Source of the DNA: Hyphomicrobium sp. 12-62-95
GTDB lineage: Bacteria > Pseudomonadota > Alphaproteobacteria > Rhizobiales > Hyphomicrobiaceae
Length of the DNA: 64,000 bases
Assembly: GCA_002279935.1 (NCBI GenBank)
Contig: NCCZ01000013.1
Coordinates: 62,001 to 126,000 of the forward strand
Reading direction: 5' to 3'
Shown here: piece by piece, positions 42,154 through 50,875 of the stretch
Layout of the letters: each line of letters begins with the position of its first letter
Position numbering within the stretch: position 1 is the stretch's first letter
Made by a program: the position numbers and the translations under genes
Notes under the pieces: generated by a model
Database searches by the model: none
What the model was told of the DNA's origin: nothing
The model's input: the letters and a program-made list of their open reading frames with translations, nothing else

Positions 42154-42537
42154 ATGAAATTCTTAACCCCACATCAGCACGCCCAGCTGATCGCCAATGG
42201 CAAAGCCCAAGCCCCCGTCAAAGGCACCGGCCGCGAAATCGACTTCCATCCCGTCGTCCGCCTTTTCAATCCATATGGAGCGGGAACATGGCTGCTCGCC
42301 GAGATCGATGCCGATAATCCCGACATCGCCTGGGGCTTGGCCGATCTCAACTGCGGGTGCGCCGAATTTGGCGCCATCAGCCTGTCGGAGCTTTCCGCGC
42401 TCCGCCACCCTTACGGGTTTTTTCTGATCGAACGCGATCAGCATTGGAGCCCGCGCGCTCCCATCTCCGCCTACATCAAGGCATCTGTCGCCGCCGGCCG
42501 CATCGCCGAGCCAGACCTCGAACCTGTTTCGAACTGA
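42154..42537 (+). CDS. DUF2958 protein
   Basis: A 127-residue protein with the DUF2958 pattern MKFLTPHQHAQLIANGKAQA, then FHPVVRLFNPYGAGTWLLAE and IAWGLADLNCGCAEFGAISL. These proteins are common on conjugative plasmids and ICEs, with unknown function. It sits just before the ParB-like gene, separated by a structured leader. Confidence 0.88.
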   Translation: MKFLTPHQHAQLIANGKAQAPVKGTGREIDFHPVVRLFNPYGAGTWLLAEIDADNPDIAWGLADLNCGCAEFGAISLSELSALRHPYGFFLIERDQHWSPRAPISAYIKASVAAGRIAEPDLEPVSN

Positions 42538-42591
42538 CGCTTCCCAGCCTCACCGGTCGGTCAATTCCCCACAACAGCAGAGATCGAGAAC

Positions 42592-42608
42592 GCCCCCGGA
42601 GGGGGCGA
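42592..42608 (+). promoter_or_regulatory. Leader stem-loop 8 (before the ParB-like gene)
   Basis: CGCCCCC, loop GGA, GGGGGCG (7 bp), flanked by CAGAGATCGAGA upstream and CAGAGAAGAGATT downstream, about 90 bases before the ParB-like ATG. Confidence 0.65.
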
Positions 42609-42696
42609 GCCGGAGGCTGCGCCAGAGAAGAGATTCGATCGTCGGCCTCCCGGCACCCATCACCGATTACCCATCACCCTAACCAGGAGCTTTTCC

Positions 42697-44844
42697 ATGA
42701 CCAAACCCAAGACCAAAACCGCCAGCCCCGCCCCCGAGACCGTGCAGATTTATCCCAGCCGCATGATCCCGCTCAATCTGCTCGATGTCGATGAGGCCAA
42801 TGTCCGCCAGATCAAGAACGGCGTGACCATCGAAATCCTGGCCGATGACATCGCCGAGCGCTCCCTGATCCAATCCCTCAACGTGCGCACCGCCACCGAT
42901 GCCGACGGCAAGCCGACCGGGCGTTTTGGCGTCAAAGCCGGCGGCCGCCGCCTCAAGGCGCTGCAGATCCTGGTCAAGCGCAAGCACATCGCCCCCGACG
43001 AGCCGATTCCCTGCATCGTCAAGGACGACGGCAATGCCACCGATGACAGCCTCGCGGAAAACATCTTCCGCGAGCAGCTGCACCCGCTCGATCAATTCAG
43101 GGCCTTCAAGGATCTCGCCGAACAGGGCATCCCCGATGCCGCCATCGCCAAGCGCTATCACGTCACCGAGCGCTTCGTGCAACAGCGCCTGAAGCTCGCC
43201 AAGGCCAGCCCCAAACTGCTTAAAGCCTTCCAAGACGAGGAGATCAGCCTCGAACAGCTGCAGGCCTTTTGCGTCACCGACGACCACAAGCGCCAGGACT
43301 CCATCCTCAAGCTGATCAAGGGCGGCCAGCGCTACGGTGCCTATGACATCAGGAAAACGCTGACCGAAGATTCGATCGAAGCCGACGACCCGCGCGCCCG
43401 TTTCGTAGGGCTCGAGGCCTACAAGGACGCGGGCGGCACCCTCATGCAGGACCTTTTCAAGGAGGAAAGCGGCCCCTGGCTGCAGGATCCCATCCTGCTC
43501 GACCAACTCGCCATCGCCAAGCTCGAAGCCGTGCGCGACGACATCCTGGCCAAGGGTTACAAATGGGCCGAAATCTGCTTCATCGGCACCAATATCTGGG
43601 ACCTGAAGCGCAACCTGGCCACCATCCCCAACCTTCCTTCCTCCCTAACCAAGGAGGAGGCCGCGCAGGCAGAGCAGCTTCACGCCGAGCACGACGCTCT
43701 GATCGAGGAGATCGAAAATACCGGCGAGGAACCCTCAGCGCGCAAGGCGGCCCGGCTCGAAAAGATCCGCAACACCCTGATCGACCTGCAGAACCGCCCG
43801 CCCCGCATGTCGCCCAAGCAGATCGCCCGTTCCGGCGTTCTCATCAGCATCGATAGCGATGGCGATCTCAGCATCGAATACGGGTTCCTAAAGCCCGAAG
43901 ACGTCAAGCAGGCGAAAAAAACTGCATCCAAATCATCAAGCGCTGATGGCAACGAGGACGATCTCAGCACGGATGCTGACGTAACCGGCGAAGAGGAGGA
44001 TGACGATGACAGCGCCGATTACGTCCGCGCCGACAACAATCCCGGCGCCAACATCGCCGGAAAGCTGCTCTCCGACAGCCTGACGCGCGATCTTACCTCC
44101 TACCGCACGGTCGCGCTGCAGAACGCCATGGCCCAGGACTTCAACACATCCTTCCTGGCCGCCCTGCACGCCTTCTGCCTCTCGCTCTTCTACCGGCGCG
44201 GCCAGTTCCACCAAAGCACGGACTCACACAAAGCGTGCGCCAAGATCGCGCCCACGATGACCGAGTTCCGCGGCGTTCAGGGTCTGGATGAGTTCGAACC
44301 GCAAAAGCAGATCACCCAGCGCCACCAGCATTGGCGCGACCGTCTGCCGGAAAATTCGGACGCGCTGTGGAATGCCCTCAACCTGCTTTCCAACGAGGAA
44401 CGCGGCGATCTTTTCTCGCACTGCGTCAGCCTGACCCTCGATGCGGTCCATGGCAATCAGGCCCGCTCCTCCTCGGCGCTGCATTCCGACCAGCTGGCCG
44501 AAGCCGTCCAGCTCGACATGGCGCAGACCGGATGGATCTCCACCGCGGCCAACTACTTCGGGCGCATCAACAAGGAGCAGATCATCCAGGCTGTGAAGGA
44601 GGCCGTCCCCGCCAAGGCTGCCCTGATCGATCACCTCAAGAAAGGCGTGATGGCCGCCGAAGCCGAGCGCATCATCAAGGAGACCAACTGGCTCCCGCCT
44701 TTGCTGCGCGCCCCGTTCACCGTCATGCCGGAGCCTGAGACCGATGCCGCTGCCGAGGACACACCGACCGAGGCCAAAAACACCCAAATACCCGCATTCC
44801 TGAAAGGTGGCCTCAACGGCGCTTCCCCCCCGCCTGCCGCCTAG
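42697..44844 (+). CDS. ParB/Spo0J-like partition-type protein
   Basis: A 715-residue protein. The N-terminal ParB nuclease/CTPase-like domain shows IPLNLLDVDEANVRQIKNG (about residue 24), FGVKAGGRRLKALQILVKRK (about 82) and SLAENIFREQLHPLDQFRAF (about 124). These are followed by the helix-turn-helix PDAAIAKRYHVTERFVQQRL. The long C-terminal half has no recognised domain, with an acidic stretch (ADVTGEEEDDDDSAD). This type is widespread on large plasmids and ICEs; no ParA partner is visible nearby, so it may act as a regulator rather than in partition. Confidence 0.9.
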   Translation: MTKPKTKTASPAPETVQIYPSRMIPLNLLDVDEANVRQIKNGVTIEILADDIAERSLIQSLNVRTATDADGKPTGRFGVKAGGRRLKALQILVKRKHIAPDEPIPCIVKDDGNATDDSLAENIFREQLHPLDQFRAFKDLAEQGIPDAAIAKRYHVTERFVQQRLKLAKASPKLLKAFQDEEISLEQLQAFCVTDDHKRQDSILKLIKGGQRYGAYDIRKTLTEDSIEADDPRARFVGLEAYKDAGGTLMQDLFKEESGPWLQDPILLDQLAIAKLEAVRDDILAKGYKWAEICFIGTNIWDLKRNLATIPNLPSSLTKEEAAQAEQLHAEHDALIEEIENTGEEPSARKAARLEKIRNTLIDLQNRPPRMSPKQIARSGVLISIDSDGDLSIEYGFLKPEDVKQAKKTASKSSSADGNEDDLSTDADVTGEEEDDDDSADYVRADNNPGANIAGKLLSDSLTRDLTSYRTVALQNAMAQDFNTSFLAALHAFCLSLFYRRGQFHQSTDSHKACAKIAPTMTEFRGVQGLDEFEPQKQITQRHQHWRDRLPENSDALWNALNLLSNEERGDLFSHCVSLTLDAVHGNQARSSSALHSDQLAEAVQLDMAQTGWISTAANYFGRINKEQIIQAVKEAVPAKAALIDHLKKGVMAAEAERIIKETNWLPPLLRAPFTVMPEPETDAAAEDTPTEAKNTQIPAFLKGGLNGASPPPAA

Positions 44845-44851
44845 CCGGAAC

Positions 44852-44905
44852 GCCCCGCGCCTCAATCCCTATCCCCACACACTCTGAGGCGCGGGGCTTT
44901 TCTTT
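44852..44905 (+). terminator. Terminator after the ParB-like gene
   Basis: GCCCCGCGCCTCA and TGAGGCGCGGGGC form a perfect 13-bp stem around a 20-base loop, followed by TTTTCTTT. Confidence 0.88.
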
Positions 44906-44945
44906 CACCAGCCAACCGAAAAGGAGATTGCTTTCAGCACCCATC

Positions 44946-45191
44946 ATGACCGCCACACCCCGAACCTCCCTCTACCGACGAACCCATTCCCCGACCACCG
45001 AACTGCTGCACGCAGGTATAGCCGCCCACCATATCCACGGCCTGTTCCTGTCCGGAAACGACACCGATGCCCTCGGCCAGATGACAAAGCTCATCCAGCA
45101 CATGCAGATCGCCATGCAAGACCGGCGCGAAATCACCCGCCTGATCAAAAAGGGCGTGCTCTCCCCGCCTTCAGCCAAGCAGCGCAGCTAG
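44946..45191 (+). CDS. Small hypothetical protein
   Basis: An 81-residue basic protein (starts MTATPRTSLYRRTHSPTTEL) that is mainly helical. The AAGGAG at 44921 is 20 bases before this ATG and only one base before an in-frame TTG at 44928, so the start is uncertain. The next gene begins 9 bases after the stop. Function unknown. Confidence 0.6.
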   Translation: MTATPRTSLYRRTHSPTTELLHAGIAAHHIHGLFLSGNDTDALGQMTKLIQHMQIAMQDRREITRLIKKGVLSPPSAKQRS

Positions 45192-45200
45192 GAGGCGACC

Positions 45201-45866
45201 ATGACAGACCCGCAAACCCAAGAACTCTGGATCACCTTGCGCTTCAAAGGCTATGCCGATGCATCCGCTTCGGCCCAGCACGTTGCCGAGCAGACCCTTG
45301 CCGACCTGCAAGCCCACCTCGAGCTGCGCTATGGCGCTTTGCCCTTCGCAATCTCGCAACCGGGCGAGGTGATCGATGTCGAGGAAGAAGCCCAGATCTA
45401 CGACACGCAAGAGCCAACGCCGCTCTACGATCATGCCATGACAATCGCCTTTTCGCTCCGCTCGGAACATCCCTCTGGCGAAGACCTCACCGCGCAGCAG
45501 ATCCGCAACGCCCTCTATCACCGCCTTGCCAGATTAGACGACGATGAGCTTATCGAAGCCACCGGCGCGCCGTTCGATACGTATGAAGTCGACCAAAAAA
45601 TCCCGGTTCCAATCCCTGCGCTTCCCGCCGTAATCACCCAGCAAAGCACCTTCCAGGTCGATCACGAAGCTTCGGACGACACCTATCTCATTGTCGATGT
45701 TGCCGGTATCGCCACCGTTTCCATCAAGCGCGAAACCGAAGGCATCGTCGCGGATATCTACCCGCTTCACGCCTCCAATGAGCCCGTGGCCTCGACTTAC
45801 GCTTTCGATGACGACCTTACCGACACAAAACCCGAACCAGAAAAGGACCCCGACACCAATGGCTAA
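45201..45866 (+). CDS. Hypothetical backbone protein
   Basis: A 221-residue acidic soluble protein, starting MTDPQTQELWITLRFKGYAD, without recognised domain. AGGAGGCGACC precedes the ATG. It overlaps the following gene by 8 bases, so they are co-translated. Confidence 0.75.
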   Translation: MTDPQTQELWITLRFKGYADASASAQHVAEQTLADLQAHLELRYGALPFAISQPGEVIDVEEEAQIYDTQEPTPLYDHAMTIAFSLRSEHPSGEDLTAQQIRNALYHRLARLDDDELIEATGAPFDTYEVDQKIPVPIPALPAVITQQSTFQVDHEASDDTYLIVDVAGIATVSIKRETEGIVADIYPLHASNEPVASTYAFDDDLTDTKPEPEKDPDTNG

Positions 45867-46269
45867 TTACACCGCCGCTGCCCGCAGCAACTATTTCCGC
45901 GTCAAGAATCCCAAGGCGTTCCGCCGATGGTGCAACAGGCTCAATCTCGACATCATCCAGCCCGACGAAGACGGCCCGGAGTCCTTCTTCGCCATCACCC
46001 CTTCAGACGACGATACCGGCTGCTGGCCCTCTTTCCATCCCGAGAGCGATGAGGAAATCGACATCCATCAGGAGCTCGCGCCCCATCTCGATCCGCGCGA
46101 TGTCGCCATTCTCATGCAATCCGGCCACGAAAAGCTGCGCTTCATCACCGGCTTTGCTACCGCCGTCCATGCCGACGGCCGCACCGTCTCAATCTCGCTT
46201 CGCGACATCTACGACCGCGCGCGCGAAGAATTCGGCCAAGACCTTTCCATCACCGAAGCAATTTACTAG
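45859..46269 (+). CDS. Hypothetical backbone protein
   Basis: A 136-residue acidic protein, starting MANYTAAARSNYFRVKNPKA. The ATG overlaps the stop of the previous gene, with AAAAGGAC upstream. It resembles small conserved plasmid proteins of unknown role. Confidence 0.75.
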   Translation: MANYTAAARSNYFRVKNPKAFRRWCNRLNLDIIQPDEDGPESFFAITPSDDDTGCWPSFHPESDEEIDIHQELAPHLDPRDVAILMQSGHEKLRFITGFATAVHADGRTVSISLRDIYDRAREEFGQDLSITEAIY

Positions 46270-46341
46270 CGCCCCTTTAAAATCGGCCCCCGCTTGATCA
46301 ACAAAACGGTCTGACGCCGCAGCTTTGCCGCCGAGGACCGC

Positions 46342-46539
46342 ATGCACCGCTTTTTCAACGCTCTCGCATACCTTGCCGTCATCATCTCCTACGCCCCGGC
46401 CGCAGGCTTTGCAGTGCTCGGCCCGGTTTTTGATCGTGCCCCTCCATGGGCCGCCGCCGCGTTAGGGGCCGCACTGCTGCTGGCACCAAGCGCCGTCTGC
46501 CACCGCACCTTCGATGCGCCCGATCTTTTTGGGCATTGA
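46342..46539 (+). CDS. Small two-helix membrane protein
   Basis: A 65-residue protein with two hydrophobic stretches (YLAVIISYAPAAGFAVLG and AAAALGAALLLAPSAV). GAGGA precedes the ATG. It overlaps the next small membrane gene by 26 bases. The two might be halves of one four-helix protein, but the frames differ by overlap and both look complete. Confidence 0.55.
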   Translation: MHRFFNALAYLAVIISYAPAAGFAVLGPVFDRAPPWAAAALGAALLLAPSAVCHRTFDAPDLFGH

Positions 46540-46747
46540 CTCCGGTGAGCTGCGCTACACTTCACTCTTTGCGCTGCTGGTCATCCTGATCGCGCTCTAT
46601 CACGTCGCCATCGCCAACACGGCCCAGGCCGTCCACGATTTCGATTTCGCGGCAACCCTGTGCGCCCTCGGCGTTGCCATCGCCCTGATCGGCGAGGCCC
46701 TTCCCCTACGCCCCGAGGATGACCGCGAAAACACCCACGACATTTAA
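46514..46747 (+). CDS. Small two-helix membrane protein
   Basis: A 77-residue protein with hydrophobic helices LFALLVILIALYHVAIAN and ATLCALGVAIALIGEAL. The ATG at 46514 lies inside the previous gene. Function unknown; it probably works with its neighbour. Confidence 0.55.
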   Translation: MRPIFLGIDSGELRYTSLFALLVILIALYHVAIANTAQAVHDFDFAATLCALGVAIALIGEALPLRPEDDRENTHDI

Positions 46748-46761
46748 AGGAAGAGATGTGC

Positions 46762-46780
46762 GCCGGCCGGGCAAGCCGGC
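46762..46780 (+). promoter_or_regulatory. Leader stem-loop 9
   Basis: GCCGGC at 46762-46767 and GCCGGC at 46775-46780 pair around CGGGCAA; CAGAGAAAGCGCG follows. It lies about 60 bases before the ATG at 46839. Confidence 0.55.
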
Positions 46781-46838
46781 TGCGCCGCCAGAGAAAGCGC
46801 GCACTCAGCTCCCCTCAACCCGAACCAAGGAGCGTTCC

Positions 46839-47270
46839 ATGGGATGGATCTATCTGGACCTCGCCCGCGCCGGTCTCTCGCTTGAACAAGCCAAGATCAA
46901 CCACGTGCGCGATGCCGCCCAATACGGCCCCGGCACGACCGCACGTATCATCATGCACGAATGGCACCCCCGCACCTGGTACGCAATCATCGGGCTCTAT
47001 GCGGCGCATTCCGATCAGCGCATGCAAACGCCCTATACCGTCTTCCTGCGTACCGACAGCATCGACACAAGAGACGGGCAATTCGGCTACAAGGAGATGA
47101 CCGAGCAGATGGGCCCGCTGCTCGAGGATACGCCCTGCTTGGTCATGGTCCGCACCATCTTCCGCTACATCCCTTACGCCGAAGGCGATGCCATCGCCTT
47201 CCGCCAAGCGCACGGCATTCCCTTCCTCCGCAAAGCCAGCGCCGCAGCCGGAATGAGGGAGGCCCCATGA
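46839..47270 (+). CDS. Hypothetical backbone protein
   Basis: A 143-residue protein (starts MGWIYLDLARAGLSLEQAKI) with a conserved-looking centre (RTWYAIIGLYAAHSDQRMQT). CCAAGGAGCG precedes the ATG. It is the first of three genes linked by ATGA overlaps. Function unknown. Confidence 0.75.
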   Translation: MGWIYLDLARAGLSLEQAKINHVRDAAQYGPGTTARIIMHEWHPRTWYAIIGLYAAHSDQRMQTPYTVFLRTDSIDTRDGQFGYKEMTEQMGPLLEDTPCLVMVRTIFRYIPYAEGDAIAFRQAHGIPFLRKASAAAGMREAP

Positions 47271-47599
47271 CCCTCCCCCGCCGCTCAACACCGCATACGC
47301 GCCTGTCTTGGAATTCCCTGGGTGGTTGGCAGGATGCCGCTCTGGCGATCAACGCCCGGCCGGCTTCGCGCCTGCGCCATCTTCAAATCGAATGCCACGT
47401 CATCGCGCTTTCGGCCGCCTATATCGACGCCTGCTCCAGTGCCGCTCTCCTCCGGAGCGTCAAGGATTTGCTGACCTCCGGCGACTTCCGTCATCCCTGC
47501 CGCGGCCGGCGCGCAGATGCGCCGCATACGCCGCTGATCGTGGCCATCAACAACAGGCTCCAGCGCCTTGAGCCCAGCACGCCCGAGGAGGCCCCATGA
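47267..47599 (+). CDS. Hypothetical backbone protein
   Basis: A 110-residue basic protein, starting MTLPRRSTPHTRLSWNSLGG. The ATG overlaps the previous stop (ATGA), and GAGGGAGGCCCC lies upstream. Function unknown. Confidence 0.7.
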   Translation: MTLPRRSTPHTRLSWNSLGGWQDAALAINARPASRLRHLQIECHVIALSAAYIDACSSAALLRSVKDLLTSGDFRHPCRGRRADAPHTPLIVAINNRLQRLEPSTPEEAP

Positions 47600-47799
47600 A
47601 CTTCATCAAACACAGCTACGGCGGCCGCAAGCCCGCCCGGTATTACATCGACGGCAAGCGCGTTTCGCCTGGCCGCTATGAGATCACCGTCATCGAAGCC
47701 CGTATCGCCGACTGGCAGCACTGTTCCTTTTGGGGGCGCACCCTTTGCACCGTGCCCGGCCGCGAACACTACCTCTCCGGATCGTCCATCAACCGCTGA
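47596..47799 (+). CDS. Small hypothetical protein
   Basis: A 67-residue protein, MNFIKHSYGGRKPARYYIDG then GKRVSPGRYEITVIEARI. The ATG overlaps the previous stop, and GAGGAGGCCCC is a strong ribosome site. Function unknown. Confidence 0.7.
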   Translation: MNFIKHSYGGRKPARYYIDGKRVSPGRYEITVIEARIADWQHCSFWGRTLCTVPGREHYLSGSSINR

Positions 47800-47882
47800 C
47801 AGAACGGTTCTTCATAGCCACCACCAAACCCCCTCCTCGGCCGTCCCCGAAAAACTGGCCCTGCATTCTGAGGCCCAAAGGC

Positions 47883-48386
47883 ATGGACACCCGCCCGCTG
47901 GTACGTTCCATCCTCGCCGCACAGGGCCTGTCCGTGATCACGGATATGCTTGAGAACGGCTCCTATTGGGCAATCGTCAAAGAGCAAGACCCTGCCGCCG
48001 CGCCCTACGCCCTTCTCTGCCAGACTAGCCGCGGTCGCTCTCCCCGCGACATGCACTATCTCATCGCCCGCGAGCAGATGGGTTTTCCGGAAATCCCGCC
48101 GCGCGCCTTTTTCAGCCGCATCCTGACCAATTGCCCCGTGCCGCCCTCAGACATCGCCGCCTCCCGGCGCGCCCGCGCGGTCAAGCGCTATACCGAGCTC
48201 GACGCCATGCCCGATTATCCGGTCGGCACCGAGTTCACGATCCTCGGCAAGCGCTTGCGCATCGTCGAACCGCTCGGTGAGGTGAGCTGCACGGCCATCG
48301 ACGTTGCCGATCGCGGGCGCTACCTGATCAAACGTGAGCACCTGCTCTCCGCCACTATCCATTCCGCTGACGAAAGCACGGCATAA
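47883..48386 (+). CDS. Hypothetical backbone protein
   Basis: A 167-residue protein starting MDTRPLVRSILAAQGLSVIT. It ends shortly before a CGCGGC/GCCGCG hairpin (48393-48407). No recognised domain. Confidence 0.68.
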   Translation: MDTRPLVRSILAAQGLSVITDMLENGSYWAIVKEQDPAAAPYALLCQTSRGRSPRDMHYLIAREQMGFPEIPPRAFFSRILTNCPVPPSDIAASRRARAVKRYTELDAMPDYPVGTEFTILGKRLRIVEPLGEVSCTAIDVADRGRYLIKREHLLSATIHSADESTA

Positions 48387-48474
48387 AGGAGCCGCGGCGA
48401 GGCCGCGACTGGGATTTGGATCGGTAATCTTGCTTATTGACTTTGCTAGTAAAGTTTTTGTATCGTTGTCTTCA

Positions 48475-48711
48475 TTGGAAGTGGAACAAAAATTGGATCG
48501 TCGACGCATCAGCCATTTATTTAAAGAGTACGCAGAAGGCTATCTGAGGGATGCCACCAACCCTAGGTTCATAAAAATAGCCGCTGCAGGGGCCATTATC
48601 GTAATGCCTTTCAATCTTCTTGCTGGCGCGGTTGTTGCGTCCGCTCCTGCCATTGGGGCAACACTGTCTATGGTCTGCGATGGAGTTTCGCGCCTAACTG
48701 CTATTGGCTAA
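48475..48711 (+). CDS. Possible small membrane protein, low-GC insert
   Basis: An open frame of about 78 residues from a TTG at 48475, with a polar helix followed by IAAAGAIIVMPFNLLAGAVV. Base composition is less GC-rich than the flanking genes. Its stop overlaps the stop of the convergent minus-strand gene by four bases. Start and reality are uncertain. Confidence 0.35.
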   Translation: MEVEQKLDRRRISHLFKEYAEGYLRDATNPRFIKIAAAGAIIVMPFNLLAGAVVASAPAIGATLSMVCDGVSRLTAIG

Positions 48712-48965
48712 GGCCAAAGCTTCTTGGCAATGCAATATGCATAAGCTGAACCAGCGATTATGTTGAGGTAGTCGAACTCGCTGCCTCCCAGCTTGCTAAG
48801 GCCAACTTCGATTCGAACCCCATGATCATCCTCATCGCCCCGTTGTACCGAGACGGCAATCTTTGCGCCCCTGACTTTCTTATAAGTTATCACGCCAAGG
48901 CATTCGAACTTGTTGCCGTGTTCGTCAGTCACGCTCTCGCGGAAGAACACTTCTGAGTATGACAT
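48708..48965 (-). CDS. Hypothetical protein on the opposite strand
   Basis: An 85-residue protein (MSYSEVFFRESVTDEHGNKF, with beta-like VITYKKVRGAKIAVSVQRGD). It lies in a short minus-strand island between plus-strand backbone genes, and its N-terminus overlaps the end of the gene at 48929-49201. No family recognised. Confidence 0.55.
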   Translation of the reverse strand: MSYSEVFFRESVTDEHGNKFECLGVITYKKVRGAKIAVSVQRGDEDDHGVRIEVGLSKLGGSEFDYLNIIAGSAYAYCIAKKLWP

Positions 48966-49201
48966 GCCCGAGCCCCGTGCTGCGCAAGCTTGTGCTTGAT
49001 CGTTAGACCACGATACGCTCTTTGATCGTACGGCAAGTCAATCGCTCGGGCCAGAGCATTGAAAGACTCTGTGAACGCCTCTTCAGACATGGGCTCGCAG
49101 CGGCACTGCTTGCGCCAAGCTTGATAACCGCAGATTAGCTCGCCCATGGTCAGCGTGGGATTTGGAGCTGCTGCCAGCGCTTCAAGGCTGAACTCCTCCA
49201 C
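48929..49201 (-). CDS. Small winged-helix-like protein
   Basis: A 90-residue protein. The stretch GELICGYQAWRKQCRCEPMS followed by EEAFTESFNALARAI resembles the C-terminal winged-helix part of phage/plasmid primases. It may be a free DNA-binding domain or a remnant of a larger protein. It overlaps the next minus-strand gene by 37 bases. Confidence 0.5.
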   Translation of the reverse strand: MEEFSLEALAAAPNPTLTMGELICGYQAWRKQCRCEPMSEEAFTESFNALARAIDLPYDQRAYRGLTIKHKLAQHGARACHTQKCSSARA

Positions 49202-49512
49202 GCAACCGAGGGCCTTAGTGGAAAGCGTTGCCGTGGCGTGTCCCTATCACGCCCGTTTGGTCCATCTCAGCCTTCTAACGATATCTTCCATATCTCAGGA
49301 CAAGATCAGTATTCCGGCCTCGCCCCCCTGCCGGGGGCGACCGCGCTCTATCGCTCGCCCAAGGCGTCGCGACGGAGCCGCCCGCGGCGTCTCCGCCCAT
49401 CCGGGTCACGATCGCATGGCCGAAACGCCCTTCCTCTCCAATTTTCCGCAGAGAGCCAGCTTACGTGCAGACAACGCACCGCCCGCAGTATCAGAGCAGA
49501 AAGGAAAGCCCC
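49202..49512 (+). other. Gene-free leader with stem-loop 10
   Basis: No gene is seen. It contains CGCCCCC, loop CTGCC, GGGGGCG at 49321-49339 (the same 7-bp stem sequence as in the ParB leader), CAGAGAGCC at 49449, CAGAGCAGAAAGGAAAG just before the GTG at 49513, and presumably a promoter, as the flanking gene upstream is divergent. Confidence 0.5.
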
Positions 49513-49771
49513 GTGACCTTCTTCGCCCGCACCACGCCTGAGGAAACCGCCCTCATCGACAAAATCGCCCAGCGCATCATGGAAGACCCCGAACTCTCGC
49601 CCTATGTCAACAAAATGACCGCCATGATCGAGATCATCCTCACCCACTGCAACGGAACGCCGCTCGCGCTTGATGCCCTCCTGGCCGCCGATCCGGTAAG
49701 TTTCTGGCACGATATCGTCGGCATCCGGAAAGCTCGGCAATGCCTTCACGCCGCGCCACGCGCTGCACTGA
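49513..49771 (+). pseudogene. Disrupted small plasmid-type protein
   Basis: From the GTG at 49513 the frame encodes FARTTPEETALIDKIAQRIM and IEIILTHCNGTPLALDALLA then SFWHDIVGIR, like a family of roughly 100-residue plasmid proteins. These usually end GKL..CFTPR. The matching ending GKLGNAFTPRHALH and a TGA at 49769-49771 lie in another frame, so a small deletion with frame shift near 49722-49727 is likely. As read, the frame runs on through an AT-rich spacer into the next gene. Confidence 0.6.
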
Positions 49772-49911
49772 TGCCCGCTTCGAAAATCTGCCGGAAACAA
49801 CCATTCGAAAGCAAAATCGAAATTCAATTATTTATGATTAAACAATTCTTATGGAATAAAGTGTTAGCATCATTTTTTATAACAAATATATTTACAGACA
49901 AGAGACAAAAA

Positions 49912-50682
49912 ATGCATGATCCAAAAAACGAATTTAATTCCGCGACGACATACACGATCGAAAGCCTCTCCGACGTGCAGTCCCTGAAAAATATTCCGCT
50001 GCCAGCCCCCGGCCAAACCACCCATGTACGCATCACCAAAGACGCCATTCTGGAAAAGTTGAGCCAGGACTTCTCCGCCCAGCCGTTTGCCCCCGTCGTC
50101 AAATACCTGCCCTATACGCTTGAGGATCAGGTCATCACATTGCAGCCCGGACAGACCCTGACCCCGCGAAATATTCTTCCGCAATTGTCCAATCTCGACC
50201 GCAGCATCCTCTCCGCAACGATCCTGGGCGCACTGGACAGGGATTTCGACAACTATCCCCTCGATATCCAAGCACCGGCCAATCCCCTTAGCGTATTGCG
50301 CGATATTCTGAGAACCGAAGGCTCCGCCCTGGAAGGGCCCTTCGCAAACGAATTTGACGTGCCGCTCCTCAGCCCTGACGATCGCGCCTCCTTCATCCGA
50401 TTCCTCGCCGACGCCAGCGCCGACGGCAAAGTCAGCAAGGAGGAAACCCTCGATTTCATGATTCTCACCAGCCGCGCCCGTGGCGACGCCGAACCCGATC
50501 CATCCATCACCGAAGCCGCGCGCCACTTACTCGCTGACAAGGCCATCGAGGCCACACCCGATCGCGCCAGGGCGCTGGCAAGCCACGTTGAGCGCGCTAC
50601 GGATGTTCTCACCAACATGCCGACACCCGAGCCGCAAAAGTTCGAATTCAAGCCGCAAGACCAGCCGGGCATCGTTCCATAA
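49912..50682 (+). CDS. Hypothetical protein
   Basis: A 256-residue acidic protein starting MHDPKNEFNSATTYTIESLS. An AT-rich leader (about 49800-49905) with ACAAGAGACAAAAA precedes the ATG. A stretch near the C-terminus (FIRFLADASADGKVSKEETL) is EF-hand-like in spacing but is not a clear match. Currently in frame with the disrupted gene upstream. Function unknown. Confidence 0.6.
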   Translation: MHDPKNEFNSATTYTIESLSDVQSLKNIPLPAPGQTTHVRITKDAILEKLSQDFSAQPFAPVVKYLPYTLEDQVITLQPGQTLTPRNILPQLSNLDRSILSATILGALDRDFDNYPLDIQAPANPLSVLRDILRTEGSALEGPFANEFDVPLLSPDDRASFIRFLADASADGKVSKEETLDFMILTSRARGDAEPDPSITEAARHLLADKAIEATPDRARALASHVERATDVLTNMPTPEPQKFEFKPQDQPGIVP

Positions 50683-50819
50683 ACCCCACACATCCGCTGT
50701 CATCAATCCCAACACGCCCGCCTCGGCTCGCGCCGCTCCAAGCCTGCCTTCGACAATAATTGGCAGCTGCAAATCCAACGACAGATCCACGACCCCCGCA
50801 AAGAGAAAGAGCCGCCCAG

Positions 50820-50841
50820 GGTCCGGGCGAAAGGCCGGACC
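50820..50841 (+). promoter_or_regulatory. Leader stem-loop 11
   Basis: GGTCCGG and CCGGACC pair (7 bp) around GCGAAAGG, preceded by AAAGAGAAAGAGCCG at 50800 and 35 bases before the ATG at 50876. Confidence 0.65.
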
Positions 50842-50875
50842 AATAGATAAGAGTCCGCGCCGGAAAGGACTCTTC

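Noticed and set aside
42697..44844. Interpretation of the ParB-like protein as proof of a plasmid
   Set aside because: Such proteins also occur on integrative elements, and no ParA or replication initiator is visible, so plasmid versus ICE cannot be decided.
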